A stretch of DNA of 64,000 bases from Angiostrongylus vasorum (GCA_018806985.1 JADANN010000024.1:248001-312000), one strand, 5' to 3'; counted from the first letter of the stretch, positions 50,621 to 63,620 are shown. The notes: generated from the letters alone by a model not told the origin. Made by a program: numbers and translations.

Positions 50621-51439
50621 AACACTTGGACAACTCAGAAAAGCCACTGAAGTATGTTCACAGTTCCTTCTCTTCAGTTAGATTTACTATACTTTGGCGT
50701 TTCTACAAATAAACCGAAAAAATTCCTATTCTCAGTGCCATTTAGAAGAGTTTTTATAAACATGAAGAAAAGAAAGAAATGAAGATGATTGCTTGAGATT
50801 TTTTGTAGCTTTCGACTTGTGTATTTCATTTATCGTGGATTTTCAATCAGTAGCAAAAGGACCTAATTACCCAAATTATGTAGGGGCCATCCACGTCGGC
50901 CTTTAAGTAGTTCCGTAGGACGAGTGTGAGGGGTGTTGCTAAGTGTTCAACGACAAAAAAAACTCTATTTACAACAAATATTAGAAAAAGTCTTAAGTAA
51001 AAAGAATCGAAGTCATAACTTTTTCCAGGTTGTTTTACTACTTAGAGTCTCTAACCGCAATTTGGCGACTTTTTTCTCGTCCGAAGAGTAACTTTTAAGT
51101 TAATTTTTTTGAGGTTTCTTCAGGCCTTTAAAAAACAAGTTATTCCTTTATATGCACTACTTTTCATCCAAATAGTGAATTTGGACCAATCCTGCTGATG
51201 GAAATTGTACTGAAACATGCACGATAGTTGTTGTTCCTAAAGAACGATCATTCAGCTTCAACTAGGTATACAAAAACTGAGCACTTAAGTCCAAAAGTGC
51301 GTTCAGAATGCTCTTTTTTTGACATCAATTATTGTTCTACATTAAGAAGTGTTTACGAACACTTCTTTATTATAAAATACAGTGAAGTCGATAAAGGCAA
51401 ACCATTTCTCAATGGTTACCCATTCAGGGATATCTGACT

Positions 51440-51765
51440 CCATTCGTAACTTGGTGAAAGTGCTTCGATCCATATCTGGTCTATACAATGACTTGTGGCA
51501 CCCTACTGATTTATGAAGTAAGAATCCCACTCGTAACAGCACGGCTCTTAGAAAGGCGAAATCGCCTAAACGTCAGCCATTGACCAACAACACCAACAAC
51601 AACAACAACGAAAAGCTATACCAACATAGCATCAGCTCAAAAAGATCAATTTATAAGATCATGCAAATAAATATATCAAGTAGGTGCTTCTAACATCGCC
51701 TTTCCCGTTCTTGGGTGCATTGCAGACACCTTAACCACTGCACTACACCAGTCAGTGTAAATATG
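51440..51765 (-). repeat. SINE family A, interrupted
   Basis: Body fragment catatctggtctatacaatg at 51472 and a head fragment ccttaaccactgcactacac near 51730, separated by unrelated sequence with an (aac)n run at 51583-51610. Confidence 0.4.
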
Positions 51766-51957
51766 TAATATAAAGCATTGTAAAATGACGAAAACGTGAC
51801 TAGTCATTACTGTAGTGTGAGAATGAGAGTTTAGCCTAAAATTTATGTTTCAATGAACATAAAAGCATTGCATTATTGTAGATGCTCAATCAATGGGAGG
51901 GATCAATCAGTATCACTCGTGTGAATTGATACATTATTGAAAGCTTCGCGCTTTATA

Positions 51958-52343
51958 CTCCCAACGGTTTTCACCGCCTCATCGTGGCAGGGAGGTGTTC
52001 CTGGGTGTCGGACTGCGATGTACAGCGGGGAAATTCGTCCCCCGGCAGGGTCTCCCAACCTGAGAAGGAGTCCGGCGTTTCCATCAGGAAGCCTTAAGAG
52101 TAATCCAATACCAGGATTCGCCACCGACCTGGTATCAAGGTCGAATGGTGGCAAATCTCCCTCTGATCCACAAGGGTTGCGGCTGCCCGCGCAGGTGAAG
52201 ACCTGGGGCAGACTTTGGCCAGGTTGACCTTGGGATTCCAGAGAATCACAATGGCTTAACACGCAAATCTCCGATAAATAGTGATTATGCTGGGGCCCGC
52301 ACAACCAGTGAGGACGGGCCGTTCAAGTGTCAAGTGTCAGGTG
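51958..52343 (-). repeat. Family B retroposon with target-site duplication
   Basis: Complete. The flanks are TCGCGCTTTATA (51946-51957) and TCGCACTTTATA (52344-52355). The tail side shows repeated caagtgt units. Open frames on both strands are not genes. The stretch 52344-52809 has only the weak exon candidate mentioned at 49677. Confidence 0.87.
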
Positions 52344-52809
52344 TCGCACTTTATATGCGTCTTCTTGAGGATTCAAGTCATTAAAGCTCTTTTTGCCAAA
52401 AAAAATAGTTTATTTTTTAAATGAAACTAATAGATCCCAGATGATTATTCTGAAAGAGCTACAAGTTGCTGACAGCTACGTGCCGGAGAAGAACCACATT
52501 GATTCAGCGAAATGACGGAGGGTCCCTTTTCTGAATTTCAGCCGCATCCGTTATCCTGATCGATTAAAAACTCACTTGGACTTTCTGGATATCTCGGATG
52601 TGGTGCGTGTCGCCTATATCCCTTGTCCTCTGATTACACTTAATATTTGCCTTCTATGTGGACTTTCGTTCGAATTGTCAACTCATATGGATGGCTAACA
52701 CTACCAGTTGTTGACTTTTTACGTAGGACACCAATATTAGTGCTGATTCCATAACTGCAGTTGAAGCATTAATAATTTAGTTGACAAAATTCGTTTAAAT
52801 ATTACTATT

Positions 52810-53100
52810 ATGTTGACTTTTTTATTCACTGCCTTTTATAAGTAACTTGTAAATTCCAACAGTAACCTCACCTTAATTGGGTTTAAAGCCGATTTGGGCT
52901 CTCCAAATCAATCTCGTTGACTGTTGATTGTTGATGGCAGTGATCGATTTAACTATATGAGAGCAGAAACGAAGAACACGCATGGTGTGGTGGTGAACGC
53001 GTTAGCCCCCGGAAAGTGTAATAGCGCGTTCGTTCCCACCGCAAACACCTGCACTTCGGAGTTTTGCGAATATCTCAGCATCATTGTGGTTTATTCAGTG
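52810..53100 (+). repeat. SINE family C
   Basis: From gactttttattcactgcc through acctcaccttaattgggttt and gtggtggtgaacgcgttagc to catcattgtggttta. Confidence 0.7.
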
Positions 53101-53179
53101 GAAGTCTCATAGAAAGCGGTGACTGTGCGAGGAAGTCTTTTTTCCATCCGATTGAAATCTTTGTTTCGTGGTTTTTTTC

Positions 53180-53280
53180 TGCTTTAATTATGGAGGCGTT
53201 CGGCTTCGTGGAAGTCCAGCTACGACCTACAGCGAGAATCTCATCACCCAAGAGAAACAACTCAGGCTGAGAAGGAGTTC
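53180..53280. repeat. Family B scrap
   Basis: Resembles family B in scattered blocks (caggctgagaaggagttcg). Low certainty. Confidence 0.3.
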
Positions 53281-53508
53281 GACAGCTGTATCCGGAAAGT
53301 CACTAAGAGTAAGCATTTGTCATAGTAGAAGACTTTTCAGCAGTAAAAAATATTGGTTGTGAATGTGTGTTGGGTATGTATCCCAAAAGTAAATTCTGCC
53401 AAAATTGTGACCGATGATCGGGAGACGGATCGGATTCACTTCCAAGTAGGAAACTCAGAGTCCAATTCGACAAAGCTCTTTAGCTTACCGGTGATTATAT
53501 CGGGATCT

Positions 53509-53745
53509 CTACCACCAACATTTACACCGTGGAGCACAGCAGGTGCCAATAGTGGCTATTATTTTGTCAGAAGGAGTAAAAGTAGCCCTACTCATACAAA
53601 AAACTGAATTTTTTTCGTCATTCTGAACAACTTTGATATGTGAATGAAGACGAATGCTAATATCCATCTCCTCAAGTTGTTCGTCTGCTAACGACTGGGA
53701 ATTGTCCCTCATCAGACGTCGCTGACGCTCAAATTTACTCAGATT
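53509..53745 (-). other. Unassigned open frame, possible exon
   Basis: About 75 codons, with FERQRRLMRDNSQSLADEQL followed by EEMDISIRLHSHIKVV, a composition typical of a helical coding segment. It stops at a TAA next to a SINE A insertion, so an exon may have been cut. No family recognised. Confidence 0.28.
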
Positions 53746-53757
53746 TCGATGATCTTA

Positions 53758-54001
53758 GGGCGTGTGTGGCACAGTGGTCGGAGGAGCCCTGCAATACACA
53801 CATCGGATCGATCCCGGCGCTCATGGCTAACCGAGCCTTCCATCTCTCCGGGGCTCGGCGAAATTGGTACTAGACTTGTCTAAGAGGATGGCAACACTGA
53901 CTCGATATATCGGTAGGCCACCGCGAGTCATTGTAAAGGCCAGATATGCATTCAATCACCTCCAAACGATGCCTAATAAAGTCGAGCGCATGGCGGATCT
54001 T
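53758..54001 (+). repeat. SINE family A, tail missing
   Basis: Very clear tRNA-like head ggcgtgtgtggcacagtgg with GGATCGATCCC as box B-like, then the core aattggtactagacttgtct. Confidence 0.8.
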
Positions 54002-54298
54002 CAAACCGATTTTGAATGGTTTTCGCGAAAATGACCATATTCATGAATTCAGTTCTAGGAGATTTTCCCGTCTTTCACGACTGTGCACATTTGAACAACA
54101 ACAGATATTCATATGTATTTATGTTATGTTCGATATTAATCGTAGATGTTATCAGCGTAGTAGGATAGGGGAGATATAGGTGTTCATTATTCAATACTCG
54201 ACATTCATCACATAGAAGAACAAAAGATAGAACGCGTGAAATAGAGTTTTTTCGTGCAGCCGCAGCTATTCAAAGTGATGGTTGACATAAAATTTGAA

Positions 54299-54576
54299 AG
54301 GATAAACGATAGAGCTCTCGGCATTGATCAATCCCTCAGGGATGCGCCATCCATTCCAGTTCTTCAAGCATCATTAAAGATGACTGAATGCATATCCCCC
54401 CATATCTAGCCCTCGTGGTGGCCTACCGATGTATCGAGCCAGTGTTGCTAGCCTCCTAGACAAGTCTGGTACTCAATTTGCCGTCTCTGGTGGGATAGAC
54501 GGCTTGGTGGGTCCGGGCGAGGGATTGAATCCGTATGTATTGCAGGGCACCTCTAACCACTGCACTACACGCGCCC
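54299..54576 (-). repeat. SINE family A
   Basis: ggataaacgatagagctctc tail to cactacacgcgccccc head. It faces the previous copy, 300 bases apart. Confidence 0.78.
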
Positions 54577-54797
54577 CCAAAAATGTAAGACTTGGTAAAA
54601 GTGAGTTAGGGAAAAATGAAATGAAGAAACGATAAGCTAATGGGAAAGACAATAGCCAATTAAATAGATGGACATATGACTAAGCTGTCACTACAATCAT
54701 TACTGCAAAGTACTCAATACAGACATTCTCAACAATACAGTGAGTTTTGCCTCTGAGCTCTCAGTTAAATTCACGGGTACTTTGTGAACGACATACT

Positions 54798-54955
54798 GCG
54801 TTGCTCTCACATGTACTTTCTCCATAACCTATTGTATCGCTTTCATATGAACTTTCCGTGCGAGCTACTGCATTGCTTTCATGTACTTTCTGTACAGACT
54901 ACTATATCGCTTTCATTTGAACTTTCTGTATGAGCTATTGTATAACTTCAGTATC
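54798..54955. repeat. Minisatellite, about four units of 34-40 bases
   Basis: Units start with gctttcatatgaactttc-like sequence and continue through ctgtatgagctactgtat. The four copies are imperfect. Confidence 0.7.
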
Positions 54956-55039
54956 AATATAGTTCAGTGAACCACTTATACAAAGAGCTAATATACAAAT
55001 GAGCGCTACTTTGTTTAACAACTGCTTACCGTTTTGTTA

Positions 55040-55750
55040 GGAGAGGGACCACCAGTGTGTTGACCACGTAGGATGACGAGTGAGACCCAACCAGATCAAA
55101 AAATTCCGTTTGAGATAAGGCACCGGATAACATATGATAGGAAGGTATTCGTCCTTCAGGTTCATCTCGGGACTTTTGGAATTTATCCAGGACGCTTCAG
55201 GAGCCTTGCACGCTGTTGTTTTTTGATTCCTGCATTAGAAGCCTAACAGTCACTTCAAAATCAACACCATGCTTTTCTTGTTTCCTATGTGTATCTAAAG
55301 CAGAACGTAGCCCAATTTTGAGTTGCCCATTTAGATGCTCTTTCATGCGGGACAAAGTGGTCTACCCTTTTGCCCAATGTATTCTTTACCGCATACCTTA
55401 AACGAGATCAAGCATATTGTACTTGAAATCACGCAATCCCCATCACTCCCATGGGGACAGTCTACACAATTTTCTGAGCTGCACAAACGATCGTAGAGCC
55501 GATCGCAGACTTGACGGCGTAGCGTATTGGATGGGAGGTCAGTAGCTGTCATACAGTTTTCAAGAGCACTTCTTCTTTTTCTTAGGGAAATCCATCGGGT
55601 ATGTCGCTTCGGAACTGGTGGAGTGAAAGTTCCGTTTTTGTTAAGCTTGCAGAAGACTACAATTCCAAACCCTCCAACACATTATGGCGGCTTCTTCCCG
55701 AGTCTGCCTTTGATAGCCAAATCTGGTGGCAACGATAACTCATCAACATA
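55040..55750 (-). mobile_element. Penelope-like element remnant with GIY-YIG endonuclease region
   Basis: On the minus strand a linker (VCDRLYDRLCSSENCVDCPH, then GSDGDC) leads into LISFKVCGKEYIGQKGRPLC, the CCHH-type finger and YIG motif typical of Penelope-like elements. After a frame change come RMKEHLNGQLKIGLRSALDTH and FEVTVRLLMQE, the downstream part of the nuclease fold. The first YLI-like tyrosine position is altered, and at least one frameshift and one stop show that it is inactive. The reverse transcriptase half was not identified upstream (55751-56200). Confidence 0.75.
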
Positions 55751-55930
55751 ACAGTCATTTTCGCCCCAATTTATGACGTTGTACAAACAACAATGACCAC
55801 CCGGACCACATTCATTTCTCCACAGAATCCATAAGATTGAACGACGTCGCGTTCGTATTTTCATGAGCTTCATTAACATCGATAGCATCGAGCATCGCCT
55901 CTTTATGTTCTCGTTATTTATTGTCTTCAC

Positions 55931-56604
55931 TCGTAAAGATCATTTTACCAAGTTCCAATTGTTCCTTGTTGGCATATCTTTTTCTTGGCTGGTGTGGATT
56001 TTTTTAAAAAACAGGTTTTTCATGTTTGATTTAGCTGCACATCGTGTGATGACGATTGGACATGCACACGAACGAGGAACTACTTCCGGCTACAACAACA
56101 GCAGAGGAGACGGGTGTCATGACCCACGACCGACGACGGTTGAAAACAATGAGTCTCTTCGAATTCACTTTTTGAATCGATGAGAAATTGACACGTCGTC
56201 ATCTGCTAGTAGATTTACTCCTACACTTCAACGAACATGAGAGTAACTGAGAACGTGCGACCAGAAACTGATCCGTTCTCCATCGTTTACACGATCCATA
56301 TAGTGGTTGTTAGACAGCTCGTCTTTGGCCAAGTTTTTCATGAATGGGAAAAAAAACATCAAGAAGACCAACTTCTTAGAGGAGAAGGGGCTGGTTATGG
56401 CAGGCTGGTTATTTTTCCTTTACAGTTGTGGAAAGTTTATACGATTTTTTTTAATGCTAAAGATGTTCAATGGTTGTGTCAAAGTCGACTGGGTCACTAC
56501 GACTTCATTCATTTTTTTTCTCAAATTTGTTTCAACTGTACTTTCTCATTTCGCTGATGGATTCACTTTTGACTGATGTGTTAGTGTACAACTTTTTATT
56601 CACA
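55931..56604. other. No gene recognised
   Basis: T-rich sequence; overlapping frames 56237-56576 (plus) are hydrophobic but have no start or splice context. It might include more of the Penelope-like remnant. Confidence 0.25.
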
Positions 56605-57045
56605 TTGTATTTTTATTTACTGCCTATTATTTTTCTATGGCAGAGCGTTTTGTGAAACTCAACCACAATGATGCTGAGATAATTGCAAAACTCAGACCCA
56701 AGGCCATGTTGGAACCCGCAATTACTCTTTCCAGGTGCTCACGTCTTACCACTGCAACAATGAGGCGCTTGCTTTGCCTTTCCCTCAGACAGTTTTTTAT
56801 CGGTGGCATGAGCAATCACCCGTCAACGGGAATGATTTGAACAGTGCAAATTAGCATTGAATCCAGTTACGCTGAGGCTGCATCATTGTGATTGTATTTC
56901 ACACAATGCTCTACCATGAAAAAACAATAGCTATTAAATAAATGTTGTACATTGTCACTTCGACTGCAGCCTCAGCTCAACTGGATTCAATGCCGATTTG
57001 TACTCCCAGCTCACTCCCGTTGACGGGTGGTTTATTAGTGTTCAA
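56605..57045. repeat. SINE family C inverted dimer
   Basis: Minus copy 56615-56885 (gatgctgagataattgca to gctgaggctgcat), then an inverted tail and a plus-strand head (actgcagcctcagctcaact) up to tgacgggtggtttattagtg. Confidence 0.65.
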
Positions 57046-57221
57046 CCGATTTCGCACATTTCAATACCGAGTACGTTGCCTTCCTCTTTGTTTTTCATTC
57101 TTTAAATGCAGCAGTTTTTTACGATGAAGTCGATCTTGCTTGCCAATTTTTTTCACTTTCTTTCAAGAACTCTTTCGATCACGTTTAAAATGAGTATTAC
57201 GTGGTGCTGCGATGGGGGGCG

Positions 57222-57345
57222 GGTAATGCAGTGTTTAGAGGTGCTCTGCAGCTCGCATAGTGTCACTGGTTCGATCCCGAGCACTGGGTCAAACAAATTT
57301 TCCATCCATTGAGGGTGGACTAGTTGGTACCAGATTTTTTTGGAA
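57222..57345 (+). repeat. SINE family A, head-side fragment
   Basis: taatgcagtgtttagaggtg head, box B GGTTCGATCCC (exact consensus), core cuts off after agttggtaccagatttttt. Confidence 0.7.
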
Positions 57346-58989
57346 GAAGAGAATTTCAAAATGATTTATCCGTTATAATTTGACACGTGTTGTTTTGAGC
57401 ATGAAAGTTCTGAATATTAAATATTTTGACTATTTGTTCCAATTCTTCTAATGAATATTAATCACACTGCTTATTTATTTTAATACCTGTGTAAGTTACG
57501 TTGGTTTTTAGTTTTATGAGACGAGGAGAAAACAAGGTGAAAATAAGAACACAAGCAACGCCACTCACAGTTTAATCAGAAGAGATAAAGTACAGGTGAA
57601 AAATTTTTTGAAAAAGCGCTGGAATAAATCTCAAAGAAGAAACATTAACAGGTGTAAGGGGAAGATCGTGCGAGATAAGGAGGCGGAAGAAGTAGAGAAG
57701 TGTGATGGAAATTCAGTGCACTTTTGTCTTTCATTCCTTGTCATGCGGCCACAGTTGTGTAGAAGTGTCGATTCTGTTGAAAGACAAAACGATCATCACA
57801 CTTCAAAAAATTTTTCTTGACAAAGGTTAACTATCGAGTAGAGGCTTCAGTTACCAGCGGTTCATGTAGAGCAGTTTTCGACTAGAGTACGAAGTATGTC
57901 TAATGTTCGATGATCACCACGCAGGTCGAAACTCCAGCATCCCTTTCTCTTTCGTGTGAACCGAAATGTGATTCTTGAGATCGAGATTCTTATCACAGCA
58001 AAAACCGTTTCGGGCTCAACTAGTCGTAGGTCTTTTTAAATGATTGATAGAACTGAAGCAAAGCAGTCTATTACCTTGTCTTATGATAGATTAGTGATTT
58101 TTGTTATCTTGTGACATGGTGCATCTGGATCCTTTTTGATCACAGATTGCTTGCATGGTTCTCCTTCTTCCAGTGTTGCTTTGCCTGTATTCCATTGATT
58201 AGGAACTTTCTATTCAGAAAAATATGAAGTGAATAGCCTGACCCGAGTAATGATGGTGTTATGTAATCTAAGTGTAGTCGAATCATAAGGCTCAGAACAG
58301 TCATTTTTTTTAAATCATCGTCATTACGTTATTATTGCATCCTCAATGAGAACTATGTCATCGCAGAAGTTCGATTCCCATCTGGAGACAAAGTTGATCC
58401 TTCGTTTTCGAAATAATAACGAGCGATAGTTCTACGTTATCTTTCCTACAGAGGTTATTACTTCCAGGCACTTTCTTGCAAACTTTTTTTTCCACGGCGT
58501 ACTATATCCTAATTTGACTGGTCGTAGAAGTCGTCCCGTTTCCTAAGGGCAATTGGGTATCATCTACTCCATAATTAGTGTTTCAAAGGGCTGTCTATAC
58601 AAAGGATCCTGTGGATCGTAGTACAAATTTTGGAAAATTTGTCACCCAAGCGAGATTTTTTTAAAAAGAAAGCTTTGTGCAAGGGTGTTCCTCTGGTGTC
58701 ACCAAAGGTGCACGCGATCCTTTTGTGGATCAGAGGGTGGTTTAACACGTTTTGGCTAGGTTTCTTTCAGATGATAGTGGTTTTGGTAATATTTTGGTTT
58801 TGGCTCCAGGTTCGACGTTCAAAGAAACACTTCGGACTTCTTGTAAGTCTGGATAGCCCTGTAGGGTAATGAATTCCATTGTTTTCCAGTCGCAGTTTGC
58901 TACCCATGAAAACCGCTTCTCTACAGCGAAGTTGCAAACCAATAAATGGTAGTGTGACTATAGTTATGCTTTTGATATTCTGATGGAGC
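57346..58989. other. No gene recognised
   Basis: A basic 74-codon frame (57596-57820, plus) lacks motifs. A scrap near 58700-58745 (ttttgtggatcagaggg) matches family B. Nothing else can be supported. Confidence 0.3.
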
Positions 58990-59430
58990 GAGAAAGGATG
59001 AAGCTTTCGATGTTGATGCGCAATGCCTTCGACTTTATTTGTAAAGACCGTGGATGTGTTTGAATGCATATTTCCCTTGTGCAATGAATTGCGTGAGCCT
59101 GCCGGTGAATGAAATCAGTAGTTTCATCCTCTTAGAAAAGTTTGGTGCTATATTAATTTGGCAACCACGATGGGATGGACGGTTGGTTAACCCAGGGTGC
59201 GGAATCGAATCAACGACCGTGTGTGATTGCAGAGCACCTTTAAACCTGAGGTATGGGATTGAATCGCATTTAATGTCGAATAGGATTGATCAGATAAGGT
59301 CAACAGCGTCACTCAATGTTAATGGAATCATGGAAGGGCAGCAACTGCCGTTAGTCGTGAGTGTTAGGTCGAACTAAAGGCTACATGTATGTTACAGGGC
59401 ACCATTAACCACTGAACGACACGCGTCCTG
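58990..59430 (-). repeat. SINE family A with internal partial duplication
   Basis: aaggatgaagctttcgatgt tail; diverged core; two head-like ends, one near 59225-59250 (ttgcagagcacctttaaacc) and one at 59395-59430 (accattaaccactgaacgac, ending acacgcgtcc). Confidence 0.55.
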
Positions 59431-59811
59431 AAATTCGAGTATTCAGTAGAAAACGTGTATCAATATGTCGCTCAAAAGTCGATCAAGCTTCAGATGAGTT
59501 ACGATTCCGATTGATTCGTAATATTCACCTCCGCTGAGAAGATTCATTAAGAATCTTTAACGATTGGGGGAGAAATTGACTTAATCAACTATTCAACACA
59601 CAACCCATTGAATTTTTTCTTTTTATGAATTCAGCATATTAATAAATTTACTTTTTACAGTACTCCGCTTTTTCTAAAGTGCATTTTTTTCAGTTGTTTG
59701 CTGAACAACTCTATTATTTGTTTATTTCAATAATCTTAACTAAAGCGGTAAAGATATTTAATCGATTTTCATTTAATGAACGTGTTATTTTCTTCTTAAA
59801 TTTATTGACAA

Positions 59812-60095
59812 AAAGCAGCCTCGGCTTAACTGGGTTCAATGCCGATGTGGGCTCTCCAAATCAATCCCGTTGACAGGTGACTGCTGATGGCACTGTTAGA
59901 TAGAAAACTAGCTGTGAGAAATGCAGAGCAAAGGTCTTCGTGGTGCCGTATGCAATGCGCGAGCTCACGCAAAGGAAAATCTCGGTTCGATCTGGCCAGG
60001 CGTCCAAGTCTTTTGCGAATATCTCAGCACCATTGTGGTTGACTTGGAAGAATACCCTGCTGTGAAAATTGTAGTAGGCAGTAAATAAAAAAGAA
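59812..60095 (+). repeat. SINE family C, full length
   Basis: Head agcagcctcggcttaactgg; box B CGGTTCGATCTGG; tail gtagtaggcagtaaataaaa. A good reference copy for this family. Confidence 0.78.
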
Positions 60096-60359
60096 AAAAA
60101 GCAAACATTTTTAGACCATCATTTATCTTTTTTCCTAATTAAAACATCAGGTTGGAAATATTGCTGGATAATTAGTTCACTCAGCACCACACTCAAGGAA
60201 TTAGTATGGTTCTAACGGCTATTCGCTCATATCATGTGTCCAACGTGTTTTCTCTGAAACCATGCAGATGCCATCTCAGCAATTTTTCGTCCTTTCTAAG
60301 ACATGTGTCCACTTTTTCTTTTCTTCTTAAACTCTGCATTTTATTACCATATTTCTTTC

Positions 60360-60715
60360 CCTACACGATCCGACATCACGTGAATCACAATGTGAGGACC
60401 TCAGCACTTCTTCCACTCGATTCGCCTTTCGCTTCCACCATCTACAAAATTCTTGAATTTTTCTGGTATGGCTCCAGCTGCTGCTTGAAGATTTCTTCGT
60501 CGTCGTAACAAATTTCGCTAAATGTTGACTGGGTCTATTCTTCGTGGAATCCTGGACTAGCTCTACTAGAGCGTTTCGGAAGTCTTTACCAAAGATTGTA
60601 GTGCCAATTCTCGATGCTGAAGAGATGACAGGCTTGGTGGACGGGGGACGTGGTCAAACTAGAATCTACCTATACTAATAATGCACAGTATCTGTATGCA
60701 TTGTGCTACCCACAC
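60360..60715 (-). repeat. SINE family D, diverged
   Basis: Tail side acgatccgacatcacgtgaa; core gtagtgccaattctcgatgc; head near gcattgtgctacccac. Confidence 0.5.
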
Positions 60716-60934
60716 AGGAAGAGTTCAATGCTATAAGTGGGAAGCATGCTGACGGCTGCGAGTCTCATACCGTGATCTGTAAAAACAACTGCAGCTGCGA
60801 GTACAGCTGTACGACTTTAGTGACGAGCTCATCTGCCCAACATGTAGGTTATTGTCCTTGGGGACGCCTGCATCCTCAAGGAGTCCATTCTACAGTTCTT
60901 TTTTTTCGTCCATCTGTCGTCTATTCTTCTCATT

Positions 60935-63620
60935 ACACGACTGTTATTCCCTCATCTATGTCTCGATATCGATGTGCTTTCGCCTGGGTCTCGAACTTGA
61001 GAACGATTTCGGAAATCAGAACATCGCATTCCAGATAGATATTGAATGTGTCGGTTATATCTCGAAAGACACCATTTAAGCGTTCTGTGAGTGTTGCGCA
61101 GTATTCTTGACGTTGTTAAAACATCATCCCACATCTCTCTTTTCCATGACAGAGCGCTGGAAGGAATGTCGAATCGGAAACGTGGGATCGGACTTTCGGG
61201 TTCTTCAGTTGGACCGTGGCTTTTTTGAGAGGCCCGAATCCAGCCCAAGCTGCTCTCCTTCTTCTGTTTAATTGCTCTTCCATGTTGTTTCCCATGTTCA
61301 TTGATCGCCCAAGGTACACGATGGGGTACTCTCTGCAGTTATAAAGCCGTCTAGTTCAATTTTTTCGCCTTCACACCGTGGATTTTTCATGAACTGCGTC
61401 TTCTTCCGATTTATGCGTAGTCCGACCTTTTCCCCACCTCGTTGAGCACATTGATCATAGTATATGCTTCGCTTATGCTTCTTGAGAAGATGACGATGTC
61501 GTCCCCGAAACGAAGGTTTGATAAGAATTTCCCATCAATACGTATGTCTTTCTCATTCCAGTCGAGTGACTCCATTATCCACTGCAATGCGGTACTAAAC
61601 AGCTTTGGCGATATTGTGTCGCCTGTTAAACCTCTTTTCCTATGGGTATGGTAAAAGGTCGATGGAAAACCTGTATTTTCATAGTGCAATTCCGATAACA
61701 GTCAGATAAAGCTCTTACACAGGGCGGGTTTACTTCTTGGAGACGAGCGCTAGTAGGATTGCATTCGTTTCGACACTATCAAACACTTTTTCATAGTCGA
61801 CTCTGACCTTGAACACGGTTTCGATCTGGTCCGTAGAACAAAATCTTTGTCGAAATCCTGCTCGCTCAAACGGTTGCGCCTCGTCCAGTGTCCTCGATAT
61901 GTGTGATAGGACAGTCTTCGTGAAGAGCCTGTAGAGTACACTCTACTAGCATATCGGGCGATAGTTACGAAGATCTAAGATCTCTTCGATCATCTTTCTC
62001 GGACAGGATGTCCGTGCACAACGTTCTCCACTGGTCTGGCATTCCTTCCTTTTGAAGATAGAATGTGTCATACGGTTTGCGAGAACTACTTGTAAATTGT
62101 GGTTTCTAGTTCTAATAAAGTCGGTAATGATGTTGCCAGCTCTTAAAGCTATCTCTTTTTTTCATGTTTTTCTATCGCAACTCGACCCTCAGAAGGATTC
62201 CAGATTGTTCTACTTCAGTGGGATTTTTAGTGCCTGGGACGGAAGTTGTGGAACGGAAAGCTGGTGTAGAAGTTTTCCGTGACCAGTTCCATATCATGCC
62301 GGGAAGCTTTGATGGTCCCATTCTCGTTCACTAAGGCTAAAATCGAAACAATATAATCACACAAATCCCCACGACATTTTTTCAGACTCATTCTTTTTCT
62401 CTGCTGCTTCTAAGAGCTTCTTCTGCCTGTACCGATGCAGGTCTTCCTGCAGAGCTCTTCCGCAACTGTCATTTATTAGTAGCCGAGTTAAACTTATTGC
62501 AGCAAGATCAAGTTTCAGTTTCCTTCTCTTTTCTAGCAATTCCTCAGTAGTAATGGGGATGCGATCCGATCACCTTGATTGCGGAGCTAAAGCCAATTCA
62601 GCACAACTTATGAGTCTTTCAATAAGCACCTCATAGCCTTCAGTCGGGTGTTCTTTAACCTGCCAGCCACGTTTAGGTAGGATTTCGCTTAGAATGTTAT
62701 CGTCATATACAGCTAGGCCTTTCTTTGTGGTCGATGACATGGATTCTTTTTCCACCTTACGTCTCAATCGGATCTGCGCAAAGAAGGCGGTGATAGGACC
62801 CAGTAGAGAATGATGGGAGTGCTAATCTTTCAAGTAGTCACCATCTTCTATTGGTCAGAATATAGTCGACACCCGCCCTGTCGTAGGGATACTCGCATTT
62901 CCAACGACGACTTTGTTTCTTCAAGAAAATCAGGTTTCCTTGAAAGAGGCGTGCTGCAAACAAGAGTCATGCAACACGGTTTCTATTCTCATTTCTTTCT
63001 CCTAATCCAAAATTTCAGATCCTATATTCACTCTCGTTGGCTCTTCCAATTCCGACATTGAAATCTCCGACAACAAATTTGTAATAAGCTTTAGAACTGC
63101 AGATAACTTTCTCCAACTGGTAGCAGAACACACCTAATTCGCACTCATTAGGTGCATCGGTCTGTGAGCAGTGGTTGATGATGGTAATCTTTTCATGACG
63201 TGTTGATTGAAGACGGAGGACGGCCATGCGAAGATGAAGGATCTCGTACAGGTCAACAAGATAGATACTGGACGAGTGGACGACAAAGCCTGCGCCACCA
63301 ATATTTCATAGCGGCACTTTTTCTCCGCGGATGGCAAAGGTACTGTTGCTAAGCGGGCATATGTCGACCACCCTGCTTTTTTATTTCTTCTAATACTACC
63401 ACATGGAATGTGAAGCGCTCTGCGTTTCAAAAACAGCGTGAAGATCGGTGTCTGAGGATAGTGTTCTCGCATTGTATGCGCAGGCTAAGAAACAATCTCC
63501 ATGGAGTGTCGTGGGTGTGTTCGTCAGAGCCAGTTCCATGACATCCTCCGTAACCTGAGTCATCTTGACCTCTCAACGGTCGTCTGACGGCGTGACTTCA
63601 TAGAACAGCCAGTGTGCGGG
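60935..63620 (-). mobile_element. RTE-type LINE, lineage 2, endonuclease to C-terminal region
   Basis: Read leftwards: endonuclease piece FVVGDFNVGIGRANESEYRI (63085-63020) with the GDFN motif. Linker pieces follow at 62767-62357. Then comes RT with GLTGDTISPKLFSTALQWIM (61645) and FLSNLRFGDDIVIFSRS (61530), where the catalytic FADD reads FGDD. After RT come VYLGRSMN-type LGRSMNMGNNMEEQLNRRRR and the FRNRSQVRDP region. It ends near 60935, beside a SINE D. Frame breaks throughout; longest of the lineage 2 copies. Confidence 0.82.

Noticed and set aside
52441..52513. ATG-started frame (MIILKELQVADSYVPEKNH) on the plus strand
   Set aside because: Only 24 codons, no neighbouring exons in phase.
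56237..56576. Overlapping hydrophobic plus-strand frames of 89-106 codons
   Set aside because: T-rich sequence gives such frames by chance; no splice sites or family resemblance.
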